Positions 1 through 5,193 of a stretch of DNA of 9,521 nt are shown one piece after another; the first letter of the stretch is position 1, and each line of letters begins with the position of its first letter. The notes beneath the pieces are model-generated. The model made no database searches. It saw only the letters and a program-made list of their open reading frames with translations, and was not told where the DNA came from. Source of the DNA: Propionibacteriales bacterium (lineage in GTDB: Bacteria > Actinomycetota > Actinomycetes > Propionibacteriales > Propionibacteriaceae); NCBI GenBank assembly GCA_017882655.1, contig JADGPB010000064.1:1-9521 (forward strand). The letters are read 5' to 3'. The position numbers and the translations under genes are program-made.

Positions 1-278
1 CGGATGATGTGATGTTTCATGGTCTGCGCACCCGCGCTGCCGGCCGACACGGCTTCGCCTCGTTCGATGCGCTGGTACCGGGGAGCTGGAGTGTCGAGCG
101 TGCCCATGACCTCGTGGAGGTCATCGAAGCGGACCTGCGCGCGGTCGCCCCAGACCTCGATGTACGCACCCACATCGAGCCCCGTGAGGACCCGCGCGCG
201 TACGGCGACCACCCGGTCGAGATCCCCATCGTGAGCGCCGACGAGGCGAGCAGCGCGCTGTCCGCAGACGCGGAGTAG
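1..278 (+). CDS. Cation diffusion facilitator (CDF) metal transporter, C-terminal fragment
   Basis: This is the 3' end of a gene that begins left of the window; the open frame runs in from the edge (codons from base 3) to TAG at 276-278. The fragment is the cytoplasmic dimerisation domain of CDF metal/proton antiporters. It shows the HGLRTR motif, a beta-strand segment FDALVPG, the amphipathic helix around SVERAHDLVEVIEADL, and the closing THIEP motif, all in the order seen in YiiP-type proteins. The His of HGLRTR and the His of HIEP match cytoplasmic zinc-binding positions known from that family. The His usually found in the middle strand is not present, so the metal site may differ. About 20 residues follow HIEP, a short acidic and poorly conserved tail. 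CDF proteins export divalent cations such as Zn, Fe or Mn; specificity cannot be judged because the membrane domain is outside the window. GTG at 9 and ATG at 12 are internal codons, not starts. Confidence 0.85.
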   Translation, partial: DDVMFHGLRTRAAGRHGFASFDALVPGSWSVERAHDLVEVIEADLRAVAPDLDVRTHIEPREDPRAYGDHPVEIPIVSADEASSALSADAE

Positions 279-287
279 CACCCCCCT

Positions 288-311
288 CTCGAACCTGTCG
301 TCAGTTTCGAG
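288..311 (+). terminator. Hairpin after the CDF gene, probable weak terminator
   Basis: CTCGAA (288-293) pairs with TTCGAG (306-311). After one mismatch, CTG (295-297) pairs with CAG (302-304) around a four-base loop. The hairpin starts ten bases after the CDF stop. No T-run follows, so termination is an inference from position and structure. Confidence 0.4.
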
Positions 312-318
312 CCCAACG

Positions 319-334
319 TCTTTAGCGATACAGA
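319..334. promoter_or_regulatory. LacI-type operator, copy 1
   Basis: The 16-mer TCTTTAGCGATACAGA is an imperfect palindrome: 12 of 16 positions are symmetric, with a central CG. That central CpG in a short dyad is the usual form of LacI/GalR-family operators. An exact second copy begins 33 bp downstream, and the gene that follows encodes a LacI-family protein, so autoregulation is the simplest reading. Confidence 0.6.
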
Positions 335-351
335 CGCTCAGGGGCTTGATC

Positions 352-367
352 TCTTTAGCGATACAGA
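352..367. promoter_or_regulatory. LacI-type operator, copy 2
   Basis: This is an exact copy of the 16-mer at 319-334. It ends 38 bp before the lacI start codon. The 33-bp centre-to-centre distance is close to three helical turns, which would put two repressor dimers on the same face of the DNA. No convincing -35/-10 pair could be picked in this interval, so which part of the promoter the sites cover is not known. Confidence 0.6.
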
Positions 368-389
368 ACATCCTGGACTAGTACCCGCG

Positions 390-398
390 AAAGGAGGT
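390..398 (+). promoter_or_regulatory. Shine-Dalgarno deciding the lacI start
   Basis: AAAGGAGGT is a near-perfect ribosome binding site. It ends 7 bases before ATG at 406. The in-frame GTG at 397 lies inside this site and therefore cannot be the start. Confidence 0.85.
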
Positions 399-405
399 GG
401 CTCAG

Positions 406-1461
406 ATGACGAGGATCACGCAGAGGGACGTGGCCAAGGTTCTCGGTGTGTCGGTGATGACCGTCAGCAACGCGTTCAACCGACCCGATCAGCTGTCCTC
501 CGAGCTGCGTGGGCGGGTCCTGGACCGGGCCAAGAAGATGGGGTACTCCGGTCCGGACGCCATTGCCCGGCACCTCCGCTCGGGGAAGACCAACACGTAC
601 GCCGTGGTCTTCGAGGAGAACCTCAGCTATGCCTTCTCCGACCCTTTCTCCGTCGCCTGGCTCACGGCGTTCGCCGAAGTCATGCAGCAGCATCGCGCGA
701 GCATCATGATCCTGTCGGCGCGGGCCGCTGAGCCGGAGTCGTTGGCGGCGATCCAGGACGCCGCCGTCGACGGTGTGGCAGGGCTATGCGGGGATCAGCC
801 CGCTATGGCGCGGGCACGAGCGCGAGGCCTGCCAACCGTCTACTGCTCCATGGGGGAGACGCCCGATATGTCTGGCGACTACGTCGTCATTGACGACTAC
901 GCCGCCGGTCATGAGATCGGCTCCCACTTGCGCAGACTCGGCCATCGACACATCGTCCTCATCCACGAGGCCGTCTACCCAGGCCAGTCGGTCTGGACGG
1001 AGCAGCCCCTCGAGGTCTTCGCCCGGGGGCTGGAGAACTACCGGGACGGCTTCTATCCCACGCTCCACCGCATCCGCGGCATCGTCGACGGCCTCGGCGA
1101 CGCGAAGGTGTCTGTCGTCGTCACGGAAGTGAACTCACGCGTCGCCGGCCACACCGCCGGGGCACTGGTCCTCGACCGCAAAGACCGTCCGACCGCTGTC
1201 GTCGCCGTGAGCGACGTGCTCGCCCTCGGCGTCATGGACGCCTGTGCCCAGCGAGGTCTCGTACCGGGCGTCGACATCTCCGTCGCAGGCTTCGACGACG
1301 TCCCCGAGGCTGTCACCGCCGGGCTCACGACCATCCGCCAACCCGTCCGCGACAAGGGCCGTATCGCCGCCGAGCTGCTGCTCGACCCCGAACGTCCCGA
1401 GCGCCGGATCACGCTGCCGCACGAGCTCATCGTGCGGTCCAGCACCCGTCCCGTCGCCTGA
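406..1461 (+). CDS. LacI-family transcriptional regulator
   Basis: This 351-residue protein is the usual length for the LacI/GalR family. The N-terminal helix-turn-helix is at about residues 5-24 (ITQRDVAKVLGVSVMTVSNAF). A hinge follows at about 48-58 (DAIARHLRSG). The periplasmic-binding-protein-like effector and dimer domain runs from about 64 to the end; its late signature SVAGFDDVPEA, followed by TTIRQPV, is typical of the family. ATG 406 is chosen for its position behind the ribosome binding site. Family members repress or activate carbohydrate genes in response to a sugar or metabolite. No sugar gene is adjacent here, so the ligand is unknown. Two identical operator-like sites upstream suggest autoregulation. 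A small gene of unknown function follows after 36 bases and is probably co-transcribed. Confidence 0.93.
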   Translation: MTRITQRDVAKVLGVSVMTVSNAFNRPDQLSSELRGRVLDRAKKMGYSGPDAIARHLRSGKTNTYAVVFEENLSYAFSDPFSVAWLTAFAEVMQQHRASIMILSARAAEPESLAAIQDAAVDGVAGLCGDQPAMARARARGLPTVYCSMGETPDMSGDYVVIDDYAAGHEIGSHLRRLGHRHIVLIHEAVYPGQSVWTEQPLEVFARGLENYRDGFYPTLHRIRGIVDGLGDAKVSVVVTEVNSRVAGHTAGALVLDRKDRPTAVVAVSDVLALGVMDACAQRGLVPGVDISVAGFDDVPEAVTAGLTTIRQPVRDKGRIAAELLLDPERPERRITLPHELIVRSSTRPVA

Positions 1462-1497
1462 CACCACACCGCCAGGCACCATCTGAGAGGAATACCT

Positions 1498-1722
1498 ATG
1501 TCCATGTACCTGAGCATCGGCGCGACCATCGCCGACATGGAGGACGCGTACGGCACCGCCTGCGTCGACACGCGACTGGAGCGCATCGCCCGCCCAGAGC
1601 CGTTGTCCACGCGAGCCGCCGGACTTCTACGACGTGCCGCTGAAGGGCTGCTCGCCGCCGCCGCCGCACTGGATCACCAGCGCGGTGGTGGCATCGGTCA
1701 CCGCGTCCAGACGGCTGCGTGA
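1498..1722 (+). CDS. Small protein of unknown function, paralogue 1
   Basis: This encodes 74 residues starting MSMYL. A GAGAGG ribosome binding site at 1485-1490 ends 7 bases before ATG 1498. The gene begins 36 bases after lacI on the same strand, so they probably form one transcript. I do not recognise the family. The protein aligns without gaps to the product of the next gene (1894-2100) over 60 residues with 22 identities. The matches concentrate at the start (MS.YL) and in a core EPL..RAA.LLRR.A, which looks like an amphipathic helix rich in Arg, Ala and Leu. No signal peptide, membrane segment or metal-binding motif is visible. The last ~15 residues, glycine-rich, do not match the paralogue. 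The second Met at 1504 is possible, but the alignment favours 1498. A duplicated pair with matching start signals supports a real gene. Confidence 0.7.
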   Translation: MSMYLSIGATIADMEDAYGTACVDTRLERIARPEPLSTRAAGLLRRAAEGLLAAAAALDHQRGGGIGHRVQTAA

Positions 1723-1723
1723 C

Positions 1724-1736
1724 ATGAACTGTTCAT
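1724..1736. promoter_or_regulatory. Perfect palindrome, possible operator
   Basis: ATGAAC-T-GTTCAT is a perfect 6-bp inverted repeat around one base. It sits two bases after the stop of small gene 1 and just upstream of the promoter-like element at 1746-1774. It could be an operator for small gene 2 or a short hairpin at the end of the lacI transcript. The spacing does not fit an actinobacterial SOS box, whose GAAC and GTTC are four bases apart. Confidence 0.35.
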
Positions 1737-1745
1737 CAAGCCGGA

Positions 1746-1774
1746 TTCGCGCTCGGCGTTTCTAGTGCTATAAA
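1746..1774 (+). promoter_or_regulatory. Possible promoter for small gene 2
   Basis: A TATAAA at 1769-1774 stands out in a GC-rich background and is a good -10 candidate. With a 17-base spacer the -35 would be TTCGCG (1746-1751), which is a poor match. The surrounding 18 bp (1763-1780) is also partly symmetric, TAGT at one end and ACTA at the other. Transcription from about 1781 would give a leader of about 113 bases before the ATG at 1894. Confidence 0.35.
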
Positions 1775-1786
1775 CTACTAACAGGA

Positions 1787-1861
1787 GATCGGAAGCCCTC
1801 ACGGGCATCCGGATCCCCGCCACCGGTCCGACGATGCCCGAGGCCGTCACGGTTGGCCTCT
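1787..1861 (+). ncRNA. Structured 5' leader of small gene 2, possible cis-regulatory RNA
   Basis: Three hairpins can be drawn. A: GATCGGA and GCCC (1787-1798) pair with GGGC and TCC/GATC (1803-1815), with one A-A mismatch and one bulge. B: CGGGCATCCGGA (1802-1813) pairs with TCCG (1827-1830) and GATGCCCG (1833-1840), 12 bp with a two-base bulge. C: GAGGCC (1840-1845) pairs with GGCCTC (1855-1860). A and B share bases 1803-1813, so they exclude each other. CCTCT at 1857-1861 is also complementary to AGAGG in the ribosome binding site (1882-1886), so C and closure of that site compete. There is no T-run. This resembles a switchable leader, but no known riboswitch class is recognised. Confidence 0.4.
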
Positions 1862-1880
1862 GGGGATTCGCCGCCACTAC

Positions 1881-1889
1881 GAGAGGAAA
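1881..1889 (+). promoter_or_regulatory. Shine-Dalgarno deciding the start of small gene 2
   Basis: GAGAGGAAA precedes ATG 1894; its AGAGG ends 7 bases before the start. It closely matches the GAGAGGAAT before small gene 1. This site and the MS.YL alignment select 1894 over the in-frame ATG at 1834, which has no ribosome binding site and lies inside the structured leader. Confidence 0.7.
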
Positions 1890-1893
1890 CGCC

Positions 1894-2100
1894 ATGTCGA
1901 TCTACCTCAACTACAACGCGCTGACCGCCCGTACGGAGGCAGAGAACCTGGCACGCGTTCAGTTCGATGCCGACGGTCTCGTCATCCGTGACGAGCCGCT
2001 CCGTGCGCGGGCTGCCAACCTGCTTCGCCGCTTGGCTGACCTTCAGATCAGCCTTGCCTCGCGACTCGACGACTCCTACGCGGCGCCTGTCGCCGCCTGA
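1894..2100 (+). CDS. Small protein of unknown function, paralogue 2
   Basis: This encodes 68 residues starting MSIYLNYNAL, with TGA at 2098-2100. Family and function are not recognised. It is the paralogue of the product of 1498-1722: the two align without gaps for 60 residues with 22 identities, including the opening MS.YL and the core EPL.ARAANLLRRLA. The middle (about residues 13-31) is divergent, and the C-terminal tail ends in an Ala/Val/Pro-rich stretch. The protein is probably soluble and helical; no signal peptide or membrane segment is visible. The gene is separated from paralogue 1 by 171 bp that contain a palindrome, a promoter-like sequence and a hairpin-rich leader, so it may be expressed independently. 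It converges on the blaI gene. Confidence 0.7.
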   Translation: MSIYLNYNALTARTEAENLARVQFDADGLVIRDEPLRARAANLLRRLADLQISLASRLDDSYAAPVAA

Positions 2101-2120
2101 ACGAGTCCCGCCTTCGTACG

Positions 2121-2158
2121 CACCGCCCATCGTGGGTCAGACATGACCTGCGGTGGGC
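2121..2158. terminator. Dyads between convergent genes, possible bidirectional terminator
   Basis: Several competing stems occupy the 74 bp between small gene 2 and blaI. CACCGC (2121-2126) pairs with GCGGTG (2150-2155). GCCCA (2125-2129) can pair with TGGGC (2154-2158). Inside, CCCA/TGGG (2126-2136) and GGTCA/TGACC (2135-2148) form small hairpins. No T-run is present on either strand, so a terminator role rests on position between convergent genes. Confidence 0.35.
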
Positions 2159-2174
2159 TTCTCCGTGTCCAGGC

Positions 2175-2528
2175 TCAGCCTCTGGTGAGCCGGTCTCCGA
2201 GCAGTGACCTCTCATCTGTCGTCAGGCCCGCGGCCAACGCGGCCGCGAACGACTCGGCGTCGACGCCGGGATGGCGGAGCGCCTCGAGAACATCGCCGAC
2301 CAGCAGCTGTTCCCTGGACGCTGCCGGGCGGTACAGCCAGGCCTTCCCGTCGCGGTCCCGGAGCAGGACGTGCTTCTTCGCCAGCCGGTCCAGGACGGTC
2401 ATCACGGTCGTGTAGGCGAGGTCCGCCGTGGGGCTGAGAGAGTCGTGGACTTCCCGCACCGACAAGGGGGAGGAGGCGTTCCAGAGCACCTCCATGACCT
2501 TGGACTCCAATGCCCCAAGTTGCAGCAT
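2175..2528 (-). CDS. blaI: BlaI/MecI/CopY-family winged-helix repressor
   Basis: This 117-residue protein reads from ATG (complement of 2526-2528) to TGA (complement of 2175-2177). The start is chosen because family members begin with a short lead into LG.LE..VMEVLW; here residues 4-16 are LGALESKVMEVLW. The winged helix follows: LSVREVHDSL (22-31), the recognition-helix region LAYTTVMTVLDRLAKK (37-52), and the wing with DRDGKAWLYRPA. The C-terminal ~45 residues form the dimerisation part. In other bacteria BlaI/MecI proteins are cleaved by a BlaR1/MecR1 protease, and some relatives respond to copper. No such protease or copper gene is next to this one. There is no Cys in the protein and no CopY-type metal motif. 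It is divergent from cydA with 58 bp between start codons and a dyad in that gap, so it is the likely regulator of cyd and of itself. The symbol denotes the family, not beta-lactamase control. Confidence 0.9.
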   Translation of the reverse strand: MLQLGALESKVMEVLWNASSPLSVREVHDSLSPTADLAYTTVMTVLDRLAKKHVLLRDRDGKAWLYRPAASREQLLVGDVLEALRHPGVDAESFAAALAAGLTTDERSLLGDRLTRG

Positions 2529-2546
2529 GGAAGCAGTCTGCCCGAT

Positions 2547-2580
2547 GAATGTGCGAACTACGACACTCCGTAGTACATTC
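2547..2580. promoter_or_regulatory. Nested dyad operator between blaI and cydA
   Basis: A perfect inverted repeat ACTACG (2557-2562) / CGTAGT (2569-2574) with a 6-bp spacer lies in the divergent gap. It is flanked by a second perfect inverted pair, GAATGT (2547-2552) and ACATTC (2575-2580). ACTAC/GTAGT arms resemble the operator half-sites reported for BlaI/MecI repressors. The site is 6-12 bp from the cydA start, so bound repressor would cover the cydA promoter and probably the blaI promoter as well. Confidence 0.65.
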
Positions 2581-2586
2581 CGCGCC

Positions 2587-4056
2587 ATGGGCTCCGACAC
2601 GATCGCCAGATGGCAGTTCGGCATCACGACGGTGTACCACTACTTCTTCGTACCGGTCACCATCGCATTGTCGCTTTTGGTGGCCGTTCTGCAGACGCAG
2701 TGGTTCCGCACCGGCAGTGACCGATACCTGCGACTTACCAAGTTCTACGGCAAGCTGTTCCTCATCAACTTCGCGATGGGTGTCGTCACCGGCATCGTCC
2801 AGGAGTTCCAGTTCGGCATGAACTGGTCAGAGTACAGCCGCTTCGTAGGCGACATCTTCGGTGCGCCGCTGGCGCTCGAGGCACTGATCGCCTTCTTCCT
2901 CGAATCGACGTTCCTCGGTCTGTGGATCTTCGGCTGGGACAAGCTCTCGCGCGGCAAGCACCTCGCGATGATCTGGCTCGCCTCCATCGGCACGTTGATC
3001 TCGTCGATCTTCATCATCGCCGCCAACTCCTGGATGCAGAATCCGGTTGGCGCGACCTACAAGAACGGCCGCGCTGAGCTGGTCGACTTCGGTGCTGTGC
3101 TGACCAACCCGATCTTCCTGGCCCAGTGGCCCCACACGGTCATCGGGGCCTTCATGGTCGCCGGAGGCTTCATCGCCGGTGTGGCCGGTTGGCACCTGGC
3201 CAAGCTCGCCAAGCAGGCGAACCCGGACGCCGAGGATGTCTCCGCGTTCCGTACTGCAACGAAGTTCGGCGCCATCGTCATGCTGGTCGCCGGCCTGCTG
3301 ATCATCCTCTCCGGTGACCTGCTCGGTAAGCAGATGACCCGGGTGCAGCCCATGAAGATGGCTGCCGCCGAGGCGCTCTACACGACCGAGACCAACGCGA
3401 GGTTCTCGATCCTCACGATCGGTTCGCTCGACGGCTCCAAGGAGGTCTTCTCCATCAAGATCCCCGGGGTGCTGAGCATCCTGGCCGGCGAGAACACCGT
3501 CAAGGGCATCAACGACATCCAGGCTGACTACGCGAAGAACGGCTTCACCCAGGCCGACGGCAAGCAGGAGGTGCTCCAGAAGGAGTTCGCCGGCAAGCTC
3601 TCGTCGCTGGGTGTCAACCCGACGCCGAACATCGCCGTGAGCTACTGGAGCTTCCGCATCATGATGGGCCTCGGCTTCCTCACGATGCTGATCGGCGCCT
3701 GGATGCTGTGGGTGACCCGCAAGGGTGCGATGCCGAAGCCGGGCAAGCTCTGGACCGCCATGATGTGGATCCTGCCGCTGGCCCCGCTGTTCGCGAACTC
3801 CTTCGGCTGGATCTTCACCGAGATGGGCCGTCAGCCCTGGATCGTGGCCGGCGTCATGCCGACCTCGTTCGCGGTCTCACCCACCGTGAGCGTCGGCGAT
3901 ATCTGGTTCACCATGATCGTGTACACCCTCCTGTACGGAGGACTGGCCGTCATCGAGCTTGGGCTGATGTTCTCCTACATCAAGAAGGGCCTGCCGGTCG
4001 TGGCCCCCGTCGAGCAGATCGTGGACGAGGATGCTCCCTTGTCCTTCGCGTACTGA
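2587..4056 (+). CDS. cydA: Cytochrome bd ubiquinol/menaquinol oxidase subunit I
   Basis: This 489-residue integral membrane protein is the haem-bearing subunit of cytochrome bd, which oxidises quinol and reduces O2 to water with high oxygen affinity. Residues equivalent to the E. coli ligands are visible: H18 (haem b595/d side), E98 and E106 in ALEALIAFFLEST, H183 in AQWPHTV and M359 in SFRIMMG (haem b558 ligands), and E412 in FTEMGRQPW. The Q-loop quinol motif QPMKMAAAE carries K257 and E262. The distance from K257 to M359 is 102 residues, against 141 in E. coli, so this is the short Q-loop type. ATG 2587 puts the conserved RWQFG at residues 8-12 as in the family; longer in-frame starts would run across the divergent operator. 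No Shine-Dalgarno precedes the start, which suggests a very short or absent leader. It is the first gene of the cyd operon. Confidence 0.97.
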   Translation: MGSDTIARWQFGITTVYHYFFVPVTIALSLLVAVLQTQWFRTGSDRYLRLTKFYGKLFLINFAMGVVTGIVQEFQFGMNWSEYSRFVGDIFGAPLALEALIAFFLESTFLGLWIFGWDKLSRGKHLAMIWLASIGTLISSIFIIAANSWMQNPVGATYKNGRAELVDFGAVLTNPIFLAQWPHTVIGAFMVAGGFIAGVAGWHLAKLAKQANPDAEDVSAFRTATKFGAIVMLVAGLLIILSGDLLGKQMTRVQPMKMAAAEALYTTETNARFSILTIGSLDGSKEVFSIKIPGVLSILAGENTVKGINDIQADYAKNGFTQADGKQEVLQKEFAGKLSSLGVNPTPNIAVSYWSFRIMMGLGFLTMLIGAWMLWVTRKGAMPKPGKLWTAMMWILPLAPLFANSFGWIFTEMGRQPWIVAGVMPTSFAVSPTVSVGDIWFTMIVYTLLYGGLAVIELGLMFSYIKKGLPVVAPVEQIVDEDAPLSFAY

Positions 4057-4074
4057 GAAAGGGAGTGAACTGAC

Positions 4075-5193
4075 ATGACTCTGCTCGATGTAACACCTAC
4101 CGCGCTCCAGGCTCTCTGGTTGATCCTGGTGGCCGTCCTCTGGATCGGATACCTCATCCTTGAGGGCTTCGACTACGGCGTGGCCATGCTTCTGCCCTTC
4201 GTCGGCAAGAACGACAAGGAACGTCGCGTACTCGTCAACACCATCGGCCCCGTCTGGGACGGGAACCAGGTGTGGCTGCTCACGGCCGGCGGCGCGATGT
4301 TCGCCGCCTTCTCCGGGTGGTACGCGACGCTGTTCAGCGCCTTGTACCTGCCGCTGTTCCTCATCCTCCTTGGCCTCATCCTCCGTGGTGTGGCGTTCGA
4401 GTACCGGGGCAAGCGTCCGGAGTGGACCTGGCGCAACCGCTGGGACTGGGCTGCGGCGATCGGTTCGCTGCTCCCGCCGCTCGTCTTCGGCGTGGGCTTC
4501 GCGAACTTCCTCATCGGCCTGCCGCTCAAGAACGTGGCGATCCTCGGTGGCGCGACGACCGTCCCGGTCTACGCCGGTGAGACGCTCTGGGCGGGCGGCC
4601 TGTTCGGGCTGTTCTCGTGGTTCGGCCTCGTCGGCGGCATCACGTTCGTGCTGGTCTTCCTCACGCACGGCGCCATCTACGCCGCGCTGAAGACCAAGGG
4701 CGAGATCCACGACCGGCTCATGAAGCTGGCTCTGAAGCTCGGCCTCATCACGGCCGTCCCCGGCATCGTGTTCGTACTCGGTGCCAACATCCGCAAGATG
4801 CTCCCCGGTCAGCTCGACAGCCTCCGGGCCGTCGCGTGGATCGCCGGCATCCTCCTGCTGGTGCTGTTCGTCGGCGCGATCTACTTCGTCTGGAAGGGCC
4901 GTGAAGGCATCGCCTTCATCCTGACCGGCGCGTCGATCGCGATGGCCGCAGTGATGATCTTCGCTCACCTCTACCCGGGCCTCGGCTTCGACAACACCGG
5001 CCTCAAGGTGATGCTCGACATCACGACGGCGTCGTCCTCACCGACGACGCTCCTTCTGATGACCGTCGCGGCGGGCATCCTCGTCCCGATCGTCCTGCTG
5101 TACCAGATCTGGACCTACACCGTGTTCCGTCGTCGTCTGGGTGTCGAGAACATCCCTGACGACGTTGACGAGCCGGTGGTTGTCGGCGGCTGA
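4075..5193 (+). CDS. cydB: Cytochrome bd oxidase subunit II
   Basis: This 372-residue membrane protein is the partner of CydA in the bd oxidase. Family motifs are clear: EGFDYGV (30-36, D33 near the E. coli D29 position), GPVWDGNQVWL with W61 and D62 (E. coli W57/D58, the proton-pathway region), and the YLPLFLILLGLILRGVAFEYR helix. Several further hydrophobic helices end before a short acidic cytoplasmic tail. ATG 4075 follows AAAGGGAG (4058-4065) by 9 bases. The gene starts 18 bases after the cydA stop and its own stop overlaps the cydD start by one base, so all are one transcript. Nothing is truncated; the length is normal for the family. Confidence 0.96.
   Translation: MTLLDVTPTALQALWLILVAVLWIGYLILEGFDYGVAMLLPFVGKNDKERRVLVNTIGPVWDGNQVWLLTAGGAMFAAFSGWYATLFSALYLPLFLILLGLILRGVAFEYRGKRPEWTWRNRWDWAAAIGSLLPPLVFGVGFANFLIGLPLKNVAILGGATTVPVYAGETLWAGGLFGLFSWFGLVGGITFVLVFLTHGAIYAALKTKGEIHDRLMKLALKLGLITAVPGIVFVLGANIRKMLPGQLDSLRAVAWIAGILLLVLFVGAIYFVWKGREGIAFILTGASIAMAAVMIFAHLYPGLGFDNTGLKVMLDITTASSSPTTLLLMTVAAGILVPIVLLYQIWTYTVFRRRLGVENIPDDVDEPVVVGG

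Noticed and set aside
397..405. Upstream GTG start for lacI adding three residues
   Set aside because: GTG 397 lies within the AAAGGAGGT ribosome binding site, which is correctly spaced for ATG 406.
1724..1736. SOS box (LexA site)
   Set aside because: GAAC and GTTC are separated by one base rather than the four of actinobacterial LexA sites.
1834..1893. Longer start (ATG 1834) for small gene 2
   Set aside because: It has no ribosome binding site, lies inside hairpin B, and the added 20 residues have no counterpart in the paralogue; ATG 1894 has a good site and matches MS.YL.
2550..2566. Rex operator upstream of cydA (TGTG...CAC)
   Set aside because: The half-sites do not match TTGTGAA/TTCACAA in sequence or spacing; the ACTACG/CGTAGT dyad explains the region better.
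2428..2586. Extended cydA reading frame upstream of 2587
   Set aside because: It would overlap blaI and the operator dyad, and CydA proteins begin shortly before the RWQFG motif.
2529..2627. Longer blaI start overlapping cydA
   Set aside because: It would cross the operator and the cydA start; family members begin just before LG.LE..VMEVLW.
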